From: SURF-28 sp034521465
Lineage (GTDB): Bacteria; Bacteroidota; Ignavibacteria; Ignavibacteriales; Melioribacteraceae
Reading direction: 5' to 3'
DNA: 64,000 nucleotides
Assembly (NCBI GenBank): GCA_034521465.1
Contig: JAXHMN010000010.1
Coordinates: 620,001-684,000 of the forward strand
Positions 51,426 to 60,010 of this stretch are shown here, in pieces. The position numbers and the translations under genes were made by a program. Within the stretch, counting starts at the first letter, position 1. Every line of letters starts with the position of its first letter. Below the pieces are notes generated by a model. It had not been told where the DNA came from and made no database searches. It was given only the letters and a program-made list of their open reading frames with translations.

Positions 51426-52145
51426 ATGCCAGCCTCTGATCAAACACAAACGGAAAACCGCCTTCTCGACATGCTCCCGCAGGACGCGAAAGCGCGGATA
51501 TTTCCTCACCTCAAGAAGATCGAGCTTCCGCTGGGGACCATGATCTATGAGGCCGGGGAACAGGTGAAATACGTCTATTTCCCGCTTGACTGCATCATCT
51601 CGCTGCTATACGTCATGGAAGACGGCGCCTCAGCCGAGATCTCGGTCGTCGGCTTCGAGGGCATCGTCGGTATCGCAGTATTCATGGGCGGGGCAAGCAC
51701 GCCGAGTCGTGCGATTGTCCAGAGCGGCGGATCGGCATGGCAGTTGCCGTCGACCGAACTCAAGAACGAGTTCAGCCACCATGCGGAAATGCGCATGCTG
51801 ATGCTTCGCTATACCCAGTCGCTGATCACGCAGATGGCGCAAACGGCCGCGTGCAATCGGCATCATTCGATTGACCAGCAGCTTTGCCGCTGGCTGCTGC
51901 TGTCCATGGATCGCCTGCCGTCCCGCGAACTGACCATGACGCAGGAACTGATTGCCAACATGCTGGGCGTTCGTCGTGAAGGCGTGACCCACGCGGCCGG
52001 GAAACTGCAAAACGCCGGCATCATTCGCTACCAGCGCGGCCACATCACGGTGCTGGATCGCCCCGCACTTGAAGAACGTTGCTGCGAGTGCTACGAGGTG
52101 GTCAAGCGCGAAACCGATCGTCTTCAGGCATATTCCATCTTTTAG
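51426..52145 (+). CDS. Crp/Fnr-family transcriptional regulator
   Basis: A 239-residue regulator. The effector domain (LPLGTMIYEAGEQVKYVYFPLDCIISLLY, SVVGFEGIVGIAVFMGG) is a cyclic-nucleotide-type barrel, and the C-terminal winged helix reads QLCRWLLLSMDRL...ELTMTQELIANMLGVRREGVTHAAGKLQNAGII. There are no Fnr-type Cys ligands at the N-terminus, so it is not an Fe-S oxygen sensor. The VVGFEG phrase places it with the FixK-like/CprK-like Crp proteins common in proteobacteria. Effector unknown. Confidence 0.85.
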   Translation: MPASDQTQTENRLLDMLPQDAKARIFPHLKKIELPLGTMIYEAGEQVKYVYFPLDCIISLLYVMEDGASAEISVVGFEGIVGIAVFMGGASTPSRAIVQSGGSAWQLPSTELKNEFSHHAEMRMLMLRYTQSLITQMAQTAACNRHHSIDQQLCRWLLLSMDRLPSRELTMTQELIANMLGVRREGVTHAAGKLQNAGIIRYQRGHITVLDRPALEERCCECYEVVKRETDRLQAYSIF

Positions 52146-52224
52146 CAGGTAATCAAGCCACGCGGTTTGCCCGTATGCCCGGCTTACTAATACAAGCTGA
52201 ATGAGGCAATAGCCTCCGATTGTA

Positions 52225-52407
52225 TTAGGATTTAGAGGTTCCCTGAGTTTTTTTCTGGATATTTCCCGCGCGAACCTGCGTCTTTCCCGCAACCCTTGTT
52301 GCCTTGCCCTTGAATTTCAGGGTTTTGTTCCCGGTTACTCGCCCGAACATTTCCTTCGCTTTACCCTTGGCCTGCTTCATGCGGCCTTTAACCTGGTTCT
52401 TGTTCAT
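52225..52407 (-). CDS. CsbD-family stress protein
   Basis: A 60-residue Lys/Gly-rich protein with the CsbD pattern NKNQVKGRMKQAKGKAKEMFGRVTG, repeated GKA/KGK units and the end VAGKTQVRAGNIQKKTQ. Small, basic and highly hydrophilic, as usual in stress-induced CsbD proteins. Function unknown. It is convergent with the Crp-like gene. Confidence 0.88.
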   Translation of the reverse strand: MNKNQVKGRMKQAKGKAKEMFGRVTGNKTLKFKGKATRVAGKTQVRAGNIQKKTQGTSKS

Positions 52408-52768
52408 GGCTTCTTTACCTTTTACGCCGGAAGCAAACCCAATTCTTATTATCTCTTGTAACCGCCCTCAGGTTCGGTTCGATATCGCACGCATCCAGTG
52501 ACCAAGTGGCCATTGGTGGTTGCTCAAGGTCGCCCAACGGTGTTCGCTGTCAAACAGACGCGCGATCCGTTTAGCGTCATACTCGATTTGTTGACGCCAA
52601 ATAACGAGCAGGCAATACATCGCAATCTGCAAATCACGCTCCTTGCTTGAACATTCAACACAACTACAACTTTGCATCTAGCGAGCAGGTTTCTGTTCGC
52701 CGGATATCGCCGGACAGGCCGCGCACGACGATGCGGTTCCGGAATTCATGCCAGTAAAGGAAATTATG
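52408..52768. other. Gap upstream of the LPXTG-like gene
   Basis: No gene was recognised in these 361 bases. Composition is lower in GC than the surroundings, notably at 52,430-52,680, as is common for regulatory or recently acquired DNA. The ribosome site AAGGAA of the downstream gene is at its right edge. Confidence 0.4.
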
Positions 52769-53455
52769 ATGAACACGTTTATGAACCACAAGAAATCACC
52801 CGGGCAATTACCAGTCGCGGCGCTGTTGATCGCCGGATTGATCGGGTCTTCAACGCTTGCAGCCCAGGATGGACTGGATCGCAGAGACCTGCCGCGACCG
52901 TCGGAAGACCGGGCCAGTTGCCAGAACGTGGACTGGAATGAAGATCTGATGACCCGCTACCCCTGGGTGATGGACTCATGCCGTGAGGTCATCATGGCCA
53001 ATGGAGAGAAATGGGCCCGCTTCGAGGCCGAGTTCGAGGGCATGAATCGCGATGGAACATTCGATTTCGACTTTCTGAACCGCCGCGGCCGGTCGCTGGA
53101 GGTGGTTTCGCTGAGACCGGGAGCCGATCAGACCGTGTTGCTGGACAATCGTGAATACGCGTTCTCTGAACTTCTCGATAACCAGAAGCTCAACTTCTAC
53201 GTCCCGGAAGGCACTTACGGGTTTGCGGTTGAACCTGGCGCTGCGCCTGCCGAGATGGTCGAAGTTGTCGAACCCCGCACGCCTGCCGCAGAACCTGTGC
53301 GCCTGGCAAAGGCCGAGCCGCGTCCGGCTCGCAGGGCGACCACTCTTCCGGCAACCGCGGGCCCGCTGCCGCTGTTTGCGCTGGGCGGCGTGCTTGCAAT
53401 GCTGGGCGGTCTCGGCATGACGATGCGTCGTCGCAGCACGGGTTCGAAAGACTGA
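52769..53455 (+). CDS. Exported protein with LPXTG-like C-terminal sorting signal
   Basis: A 228-residue protein: signal peptide (QLPVAALLIAGLIGSSTLAA), a middle domain with Asp/Trp/Arg features (DWNEDLMTRYPWVMDSCREVI) and a Cys pair, a Pro/Ala-rich linker, and the end LPATAGPLPLFALGGVLAML followed by a basic RRRS tail. This is the tripartite signal (LPxT[AG], hydrophobic helix, positive tail) read by sortase-like enzymes, unusual in a Gram-negative. No sortase gene is in this window. The ATG at 52769 is spaced best from AAGGAA. Confidence 0.75.
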   Translation: MNTFMNHKKSPGQLPVAALLIAGLIGSSTLAAQDGLDRRDLPRPSEDRASCQNVDWNEDLMTRYPWVMDSCREVIMANGEKWARFEAEFEGMNRDGTFDFDFLNRRGRSLEVVSLRPGADQTVLLDNREYAFSELLDNQKLNFYVPEGTYGFAVEPGAAPAEMVEVVEPRTPAAEPVRLAKAEPRPARRATTLPATAGPLPLFALGGVLAMLGGLGMTMRRRSTGSKD

Positions 53456-53591
53456 CAACGGAACAGAGTCCGGGCGATCGAAGGGCGATCGCCCGGTTTT
53501 ACCAATACATTCGCCTGGCAAGTGTGAGACCGGCCCGGGTGGCCCGGGTTGATCGAGGCCGCTTCAAGCCAGCAAAAAGCGAGATACGAAA

Positions 53592-53962
53592 ATGATGACC
53601 TATACAATGAATGGCCATCAGCACCCGACAGAGCAAGTCCAACCCGAGATCCTCGCCGGAATGCTTGGAAATCTGGCCGCACAATTCACGCGGGCTCAAA
53701 GTCGGCTGCGTGCAAGGCCGGAGCAGTTCAGTTGCCTCGATAGCCCGGAACCCCGGATTCAGCTCCAGGAACGCGTTGAAGCAGATCGAAGTCGCTACTG
53801 CAAAAGAACTCGCAACTTCTGGAGACCGTGTATCTGCTCGGCCAGGCGCTGGCTGATGCCCATGCGCTGATCCACAAGGATGCATCGATCTGCCAGTCGG
53901 ATCTGGACAAGCTGCAGTTATCGTGTGACTTTACGGAACAACTAGCGCAGCTGATCCAATAG
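53592..53962 (+). CDS. Small hypothetical protein with frameshifts
   Basis: Pieces in different frames: MMTYTMNGHQHPTEQVQPE and ILAGMLGNLAAQFTRAQSRL from 53592, then ALKQIEVATAK, and after a shift at the A-run near 53,805, NSQLLETVYLLGQALADA, HALIHKDASICQSDLDKL and SCDFTEQLAQLIQ with stop at 53,960-53,962. The last piece is clearly protein-like (amphipathic helix). The proper frame path is uncertain and no family is recognised. It is 12 bases before the DUF3185 gene, so the two may be co-transcribed. Confidence 0.45.
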
Positions 53963-53974
53963 AAGGAAACTTAA

Positions 53975-54190
53975 ATGGCGAGTAATAAAATTCTGGGGTT
54001 TGTGTTGCTGGTTGTGGGTTTGATCCTGCTTTTCTTCGCATATCAGTCATCCCAAAGCCTGGGCGATCAAGTATCGGAGGCGGTTACCGGTCGCTTCACT
54101 GATTCCACCACGTGGTTCCTGATCCTTGGCGCGGCCTCTGCGGTGGCCGGCGCTGGATTGCTGCTGTTCGGTAAATCCGGACGCAGCTAA
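53975..54190 (+). CDS. DUF3185-type small membrane protein
   Basis: A 71-residue protein with two hydrophobic helices (ILGFVLLVVGLILLFFAY and TWFLILGAASAVAGAGLLLFG) joined by a polar loop containing SQSLGDQVSEAVTGRFTDS. It fits the DUF3185 family, whose role is unknown. The ATG has AAGGAAAC upstream. Confidence 0.82.
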   Translation: MASNKILGFVLLVVGLILLFFAYQSSQSLGDQVSEAVTGRFTDSTTWFLILGAASAVAGAGLLLFGKSGRS

Positions 54191-54435
54191 CGCAGGCGCT
54201 TGCGCTGTAATTTTCTGCAACTGAGGGGTTTATTGGTCGAAAGTAGGTGCGCCAACGAACCGACACCGATTCCCAATGAATGTAGATTGAGAGTGTTGAA
54301 GAATTTTTTCACCAGGAAAGGCACCACGAACGCCTTTCAGACCATCGCCATGATTTCTATTAATAATTGTTATCAATGAACTTTATGGTGCTCAGCGCCT
54401 GACGCTGAACGGTAGCACCTTTGCGGAGCAACAAA

Positions 54436-54837
54436 ATGCATAACTCGAACCTGTTCAACTCCACCCGCCGCCTGTCTCTGGGCGCGGGCATGGCGTTACT
54501 GATGTTGTTGTCGGCCGGCTGTGCTGTCACCCTGCCGGCGCCGACGGCGTCTCTGGCGGCCGCGAAGCAGGCCATCACCAGCGCCGAGCGCTCGGACGCG
54601 CAGAAATATGCGAGTGCCGAACTCAACGACGCGCGGCAGCGGCTGCAAAGGGCAGAAAGTGCCGTACGCGGCGAGGACATGATCGAGGCCGAGCGACTTG
54701 CCGACGAAGCCAGAGTCGCTGCCGAGCTTGCATCCGCGACGACTGAAACATCCAAGGCACTGGAATCGAACCAGGAATTGAGCCGGGGCGTACAAGCCCT
54801 GGTCGACGAAATGGGCCGCACGGGAGGCCAGCAATGA
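54436..54837 (+). CDS. DUF4398-type lipoprotein
   Basis: A 133-residue lipoprotein. LMLLSAGC at about residues 22-29 is a lipobox, so the mature N-terminus is a lipidated Cys. The rest is a coiled-coil Ala/Glu/Arg-rich domain (AAKQAITSAERSDAQKYASA, ELNDARQRLQRAESAV) of the DUF4398 family. The ATG at 54436 with GGAG upstream is preferred to a TTG at 54421. Its stop overlaps the start of the OmpA-like gene by 4 bases. Confidence 0.85.
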   Translation: MHNSNLFNSTRRLSLGAGMALLMLLSAGCAVTLPAPTASLAAAKQAITSAERSDAQKYASAELNDARQRLQRAESAVRGEDMIEAERLADEARVAAELASATTETSKALESNQELSRGVQALVDEMGRTGGQQ

Positions 54838-55964
54838 GCATCTTGACTGCTATACGAACACGGTGCACGGGCCGTACTGTCGCGCTATTGGCCTCGCTGC
54901 TGTTTCTCGCCGCCTGCGCAACAACGCCATCCAGCCCGCCTGGGGCCGCCGATGCGCGCAGCAAGCTCAGCGCGCTGCAAGCCGATCCGAACCTGGCTGA
55001 ACGGGTGCCTTTGGAGCTGCGCGAGGCCGAAGCCGCGGTTCGCATTGCCGAGCAACCACTCGCTGAAGTCGAGTCCGGCCTTGGCGAGCATCGTGTCTAC
55101 ATGGCCGAGCGCAGGATCGACATTGCCAGGGCCAGGGCGACAGAACGCTATGCCATGGAGCAGCGCGCCGCGCTGGTCGAGGAGCGCGAACAGGTCAGGC
55201 TGATGGCACGTACCCGCGAGGCGGAACTCGCCCGTGCCGACGCCAGCCGCGCTCGAAGCGACGCCAATCTTGCGCGCAGCGATGCCGGCAGGGCGCGGGA
55301 AGCCGCATCGTCGGCGCGCTACGCCGAGGTGCAGGCCATGGCCGATGCCGACGCCGCGCGCCGAGATGCGAGTTCGGCAAGGCTTTCGGAGGCAGAGGCT
55401 TCGGCTGGCGCCGATGCGGCACGCCGGGACGCCGATGCGGCACGTACTTCGCAAGCGCAGGCTTCGGCCGATGCAGAAGCGGCGCGCCGGGATGCGGATC
55501 TGGCACGGCGTTCCGAAGCACGGGCCGTGGCCGGTGCTGACGCCCAGGCGGCCGACTTGCGGCGCCAGATCAACGCGCTGGAGGCCGAGGTTACCGACCG
55601 CGGCCTGGTGTTGACGCTTGGCGACCTGCTGTTCGCCACTGACCGGTCTGTTCTTGAAGCCGGTGCCGATCGACACCTGGACAGGCTGGTCGTCTTTCTC
55701 CAGCGCTATCCGGAGCGGCGCATCGAGATCGAGGGGCATACCGACAATGTCGGTGCCGGTGATTACAACCTCGGGTTGTCGAGGCGTCGAGCCGAATCCG
55801 TGCAGAACTATCTGACTCAGCGTGGAATCAATCCGGACCGGACCACGGCGATCGGCCTGGGCCAGGCGCGACCCATTGCCAGCAATCAGACTGCAGCGGG
55901 CCGGCAGCAGAATCGTCGGGTCGAGATCATCATCGAGAATCCGCCTGCTGTTACCAGCAGGTGA
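54834..55964 (+). CDS. OmpA-like lipoprotein with a long Ala-rich coiled coil
   Basis: A 376-residue protein: lipobox LLFLAACA (Cys near residue 27), a DUF4398-like coil, then about 130 residues of repeated Ala/Arg/Asp/Ser units (ADAARRDADAARTSQAQASA) predicted to form a long rod, and a C-terminal OmpA peptidoglycan-binding domain (LTLGDLLFATDRSVLEAGAD, IEIEGHTDNVGAGDYNLGLS, RRRAESVQNYL). It would tether the outer membrane to peptidoglycan. It is coupled to the preceding lipoprotein gene (ATGA overlap). Confidence 0.9.
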   Translation: MSILTAIRTRCTGRTVALLASLLFLAACATTPSSPPGAADARSKLSALQADPNLAERVPLELREAEAAVRIAEQPLAEVESGLGEHRVYMAERRIDIARARATERYAMEQRAALVEEREQVRLMARTREAELARADASRARSDANLARSDAGRAREAASSARYAEVQAMADADAARRDASSARLSEAEASAGADAARRDADAARTSQAQASADAEAARRDADLARRSEARAVAGADAQAADLRRQINALEAEVTDRGLVLTLGDLLFATDRSVLEAGADRHLDRLVVFLQRYPERRIEIEGHTDNVGAGDYNLGLSRRRAESVQNYLTQRGINPDRTTAIGLGQARPIASNQTAAGRQQNRRVEIIIENPPAVTSR

Positions 55965-56048
55965 CCATCCTGGCCAGTCAGCCGGGCGCAACACCTTCCC
56001 CCCTGGATGCGGGGGAGATTCTGAAAGGTCAACGAAAGCAAACCCGAA

Positions 56049-56745
56049 ATGATGGAACGGTTCCCCAAACGACCGACAGCGGCCAGCGAAGTGGCGGTGT
56101 GGGAAAACGAGGGCGGTGGGGGCGCGGTCGACGCGCACGACGGGTCGTCGCACAACAAGCGTTCAAACGGGATCTCCGGATCGCTGGAGGTCAATGAGCT
56201 CGCCCGGGTCACGCTGGACGCGATTGCAGACGCAGTGATCAGCACCGACGCCGACGGCAATGTGGCCTACATGAATTCGACCGCTGTCGAAATGACGGGC
56301 TGGACGATGCAGCAAGCTGCCGGTCGGACGCTGGCCGAAGTATTCAAAGTCGTCGATGCCCAAACGGGCAAAGCCGCGCGCGACCCGGGTCTGCACGCGG
56401 TTGCGGAGAATCACCCAGTGGAACTTGCGCACAACAGCGTCCTCGTCCGGCGTGATGGCTCCGAGATGGAGATCGAAGACAGCGCAGCGCCGATTCATGA
56501 CCGGCACGGGCGCATGCTCGGCGCCGTGATCATTTTTCGCGACGTCAGATTCTCCCACGCAATGGTCAACAGAATGCTTTACCTGGCTCGCCAGGATCCT
56601 CTGACAGGCAAGGCCAACCGGTTTGCGCTCGACGAGCAGTTCGATCTGGCACGGCGCATGGCCAGGCGGCATGACTGGAAACTCGGTGTCCTGTTTATCG
56701 ACATCGACCGATTCAAATTCATCAACGACCGGCTGGGGCACGACG
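56049..56745 (+). CDS. PAS-GGDEF protein truncated by junction 2
   Basis: The start MMERFPKRPTAASEVAV leads to a PAS domain (VTLDAIADAVISTDADGNVAYMNSTAVEMTGW, about residues 55-170), then the beginning of a GGDEF diguanylate-cyclase domain (RQDPLTGKANRFALDEQ, LGVLFIDIDRFKFINDRLGHDAG). The frame stops at 56756, right after GHDAG and before the GGDEF motif, because the sequence changes to haloarchaeal DNA. The true C-terminus is missing. It would have made cyclic di-GMP. Confidence 0.85.
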
Positions 56746-57254
56746 CTGGACGGTAATGTCGTTACGGTCGCATAGTGTGCGAACATCCCGTCGTAGGCCG
56801 CGTACTGTTCCTCCTCAGTCTCGTAGGTTCGATAGAACGCTCGCGTCCGATCCCGGTAGGTCGGCTGGTCGATGTAGCCCGCTTCCCACGCGTGCCCTCC
56901 CTGGGAGTGTTCGTACACTCCCACGATATGGTCCGCGTAGCTGACCAGCAGCTTGAATTTCGACGTGAAGAACTCCGACACATCCAGAATATCGTCCATC
57001 AGGAACGCGTCGACGTCGTCATCGGAGTTCGAGGCTGCGGCATCGCTCGCGAGCTGGTCGCGAACGGCCTCCAATCGTGGGCGCTCCTCCTCACCGTAGG
57101 AACCGAGGACGAAGTAGGACGTAGTGTTGATGAACCGTCCGAGGTCCTCGTGCATCGCGGTCTGGATCGCCTCGACCCGTTCGGGTGTGAGCGTCTCCCC
57201 GGGCTGGTCACCCAATTTGTCGATGACTGCACGGGTAGCGTCGTCGTTGTTCAT
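56746..57254 (-). CDS. Haloarchaeal conserved protein, 3' end cut by junction 2
   Basis: The minus-strand frame from ATG 57254 reads MNNDDATRAVIDKLGDQPGE, TLTPERVEAIQTAMHEDL, FTSKFKLLVSYADHIVGVYE, HSQGGHAWEAGYIDQPTYRD and ends near YATVTTLPSSV at the junction. It is acidic, as haloarchaeal proteins are. No function is recognised. A longer open frame on this strand (56,163-57,494) runs into the gammaproteobacterial GGDEF gene antisense and is an artefact of the junction. Confidence 0.7.
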
Positions 57255-57335
57255 ACTGGGGCACCAGTCACCACCGCCACCTAACGGTACGGGAATACGA
57301 CCGGAAGTGGAATACGCAGGCACTCTGACTACCAC

Positions 57336-57351
57336 TTCGGATTTCACCGAA
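57336..57351. promoter_or_regulatory. Candidate operator between divergent haloarchaeal genes
   Basis: TTCGG-atttca-CCGAA is an inverted repeat of 5-base arms with a 6-base spacer at 57336-57351. It lies between the divergently transcribed genes starting at 57254 and 57388 and about 37 bases ahead of the regulator gene, where an autoregulatory site would be expected. Confidence 0.4.
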
Positions 57352-57387
57352 ATGGTTATTTGACCGGGACACAAACGTTCAGACACA

Positions 57388-57819
57388 ATGTCCCGGCCCG
57401 ACGCCGCCTCGCTCACGCCAGCCGAGAACACGGCCGGCCTCGATCCGATCGCAGCGTTGAGTGTCCTCGACGACACGACCCGCGCGAATATCATCGGGAC
57501 GATCGTCGGTCATCCGAAAGGCGCTCCCTCGAAGAAGGAACTCGAATACTACAACCCGAGCGTCGCAGCGTCGACGCTCACCGACCACCTCATCCGGCTG
57601 GAGGAGGTGGGACTGATCGAGGTCATCGAACGGGATCGTGAGGGGCTCGAACGGGGCCAGCCATACCGGTTCTTTCAGCTCACCGACGCCGCCCGCGAGC
57701 TGTTCGACCGGAACAACCTCTTCGAGCCCGACGCATACCGAGAGCTGTTCGCCGAAGTCGAGAAAACAGACGAGATCGAGGCCGCCGAAGCCGTTGACCG
57801 TCCATACGAACAAAACTGA
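57388..57819 (+). CDS. Haloarchaeal winged-helix transcriptional regulator
   Basis: A 143-residue acidic protein. The helix-turn-helix region is PSKKELEYYNPSVAASTLTDHLIRLEEVGLIEVIE, typical of ArsR-like/haloarchaeal winged helices, followed by the beta-hairpin RGQPYRFFQLTDAARELFDR. The ALSVLDDTTRANIIGTIVGH start is the usual helix 1. It probably controls its own or neighbouring plasmid genes; no effector-binding domain is seen. Confidence 0.75.
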   Translation: MSRPDAASLTPAENTAGLDPIAALSVLDDTTRANIIGTIVGHPKGAPSKKELEYYNPSVAASTLTDHLIRLEEVGLIEVIERDREGLERGQPYRFFQLTDAARELFDRNNLFEPDAYRELFAEVEKTDEIEAAEAVDRPYEQN

Positions 57820-58006
57820 AACCCACTTCAAGCCGTACGTAGAGCCGGAGGGGAAGCTCGGTATTCGGAAGGTTCCGGAGATGTAACCACCACTAAGCTC
57901 ACAATAGAATCAACCTCTGTTCTGTGCTTTTGATCTGGGTACCTTACTCAGCTACACCCATGTCTGACATAGTATTATAACGATCGCGTTACTCTCGTTT
58001 CACTAG

Positions 58007-58841
58007 ATGACTGAAACGGCTGAAACGATCGAAAACGCCACCAGCGATCGTCGCAATGCTTAACCAGAAAGGAGGGGTTGGGAAAACGACGCTCACAATC
58101 CACGTCGCCGGCGCACTCGCCGACCGCGGGCTTGACGTCCTCGTGGTCGACCTTGCCCCGGAAGGAGCACTCACGTCGATCCTCGGCTACGACGAGGCGT
58201 ACAGCGACCTTGACCGGGAGGTGTCGCTCCACGAGCTGCTGCTCGATCCTAGCCGCGCAGACGACGTCGACGACATCATCATCACTGGCAAGGAGTTTGA
58301 TCTCCTCCCCGCAAACGAGCGGATGGTTGACCGTACTGGCGGTGAACTCAATGGTGAACCCCGCGCTCGAGAACGGCTGAAGATGGTTCTCGACGAGCTT
58401 GCAACCGGGTATGATGTCGTTCTCGTCGACAACATGCCGAGCATCAACGTGCTCACGGACAACGCGTTAGTTGCCAGCGATGGTGTGTTGATTCCTGCCT
58501 ACGCAGAGGCCCTCTCTGTCCAGGGCCTTGATCGACTCCAGAAACAGATCGACAGTGTTCGAGAGTACTTCGGGATGGTACGAATTCTCGGTATCATCGC
58601 GAACCGCGTCGAGCACAACAAACAGGCCGACGCCATGCTCGAGCAGTTGCATTCCGAGTTTGAAGACGGACTCGAGATTCCGGTATTCGACGTGTACAAG
58701 CGAGTCGACCTTCAGCGTGCGATCGCTGCTCAGGAGCGCTCCATCTTTGCGGCCGATGAACTCGACAGTGACATGGCCGAGGTACTCGCGGATGTCGCAG
58801 CACTCGTCGAGACAGAACTCGTGAGGGAAGCCAATGAGTGA
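58007..58841 (+). CDS. parA: ParA-family plasmid partition ATPase (one frameshift at the N-terminus)
   Basis: The Walker A NQKGGVGKTTLTIHVAG is near the N-terminus; VVDLAPEGALTSIL, DVVLVDNMPSINVLTDNALV and ILGIIANRVEHNKQ follow, typical of ParA. The annotated-looking start at 58056 cuts the normal first strand. An ATG at 58007 starts MTETAETIE; with one A removed from the GAAAAC run (58,030) it continues ETPPAIVAMLNQKGG. The same GAAACG-ATCGAAACG phrase occurs in the next gene, supporting this. It works with a DNA-binding partner to segregate the replicon. Confidence 0.85.
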
Positions 58842-59346
58842 CGACAACGACGACGCCAGCGAGGAGCTGGGAAAGACCGGCGAGAAGATGGGTGGTATCG
58901 CCGACCGTTTCGGTGCGACGACTGAGGCGACCGAAACAACCGGCACGACTGAAACGGACGAAACGACTGACACAACAGAAACGGCTGAAACGACTGAAAC
59001 GATCGACACGACTGAGGAGAACTCTCCGCGATCCTCTGAAATGACTGAAACGACTGATGCGGCATCAACGACCGAAACGGGTGAAACGATCGAAACGCCG
59101 GAAACAACTGACACGCTTGGGCCGGGCGATGAGGGATTCGTGCTGCGCGAAGATTGGAATGGACGGACGATTTACCTCCCTGACGACGTCGTCGACGACC
59201 TCGATATCCGGTACTCGGAGGTCAACGTTGAATGGCAGCGTGAGCATGGCGAGCAGCTGCCGAAGAACGAACGATTCTACCCAGCGCTGGTCCGGGCGGC
59301 GATAAACGAGACGTCCCTCGAGGAAGAGCTCGGTCTTATCGATTAG
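58834..59346 (+). CDS. ParA partner protein with Thr-Glu repeats
   Basis: A 170-residue acidic protein. Its N-terminal half contains a long low-complexity run of Thr-Glu-Thr units (TGTTETDETTDTTETAETTE, and so on) and the C-terminal half is a compact domain (GFVLREDWNGRTIYLPDDVVDDLDI..., FYPALVRAAINETSLEEELGL) that may be a ribbon-helix-helix-like or partner domain. Its start overlaps the parA stop by 8 bases (ATGAGTGA), so the two are coupled. As a ParA partner it may bind DNA, but no motif is certain. Confidence 0.7.
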   Translation: MSDDNDDASEELGKTGEKMGGIADRFGATTEATETTGTTETDETTDTTETAETTETIDTTEENSPRSSEMTETTDAASTTETGETIETPETTDTLGPGDEGFVLREDWNGRTIYLPDDVVDDLDIRYSEVNVEWQREHGEQLPKNERFYPALVRAAINETSLEEELGLID

Positions 59347-59544
59347 GTGCCGGAAATACGCTTCGTTCATTTTTATTTCCCGATTGGTGAGGTGAGCAGT
59401 CCAGAGGAAAGCACCGCACGAGAGAACTCATAGAGCCGTCTCGACTTTTCAATGAACTGCCGCTCACGTCCTAGTGTGGATACACAGCTGTCGGCGTCAG
59501 GTCACAGACGACCAGCCACGCGAGCGGCCATCCACACCAACTTA

Positions 59545-60010
59545 ATGCGACCAACACATCTTGAACAAGCAGTCTTCGACCGCTGGGGCCGGCAATGCGT
59601 GGTCTGCGGTCGAACCCCAGAGGAATGGCTTGAAACCGACTACGGAGCGCGTAACCAAGACAAACTGTCGCTTCCATCACGTCAACGGCGACGATACGGA
59701 TCAGCGTGTCGAGAACGTGATCCCGCTGTGTCAGAGCTGTCACGTCCACATCCACAAAGTGGACGAGCCACCCTACCGGATATGGCATCGACAGCTCCCG
59801 ATCGAACATCGTCATGCGTGGAACGAGTACCACCACGAATACTACGAGGGGCCACGCCTGACTCGTGAAGAAGCCGTGAACCAGTTCGGCGACGATGGGG
59901 GCATCCCAGAGAGCGTGAAGTATCTCAAACATGAACGCGAGGACTTCGATCCCGATGCGTTCGAGGCACCTGATGTCGACTTGCTCCCCGACGAATACAC
60001 ACCCCGGTGA
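59545..60010 (+). CDS. HNH endonuclease (one frameshift)
   Basis: From the ATG at 59545: MRPTHLEQAVFDRWGRQCVVCGRTPEEW with the first CxxC, then, after a one-base shift near 59,648, TNCRFHHVNGDDTDQRVENV and IPLCQSCHVHIHKVD: HH-x-NGD...N...C-x-x-CH-x-x-H, the complete HNH/zinc-finger site. C-terminal acidic tail (DPDAFEAPDVDLLPDEYTPR). It could be a homing-like or defence endonuclease. The shift is likely a read error or early decay. Confidence 0.78.

Noticed and set aside
22000..56000. Many long minus- or plus-strand frames overlapping recognised genes in block B
   Set aside because: High GC makes long spurious frames (for example 24,707-25,510 and 36,627-37,166). They lack family motifs and lie opposite or in shifted frames of recognised genes.
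56163..57494. A 443-residue minus-strand frame
   Set aside because: It runs from haloarchaeal sequence into the antisense of a gammaproteobacterial GGDEF gene across junction 2. Only the part from 57254 to about 56746 is coding.
58467..59114. A minus-strand frame of Val/Ser repeats (SVVSVVSAVSVV)
   Set aside because: It is the antisense of the Thr-Glu repeat in the ParA partner gene; the plus frame has the better start, the overlap with parA and a folded C-terminal domain.
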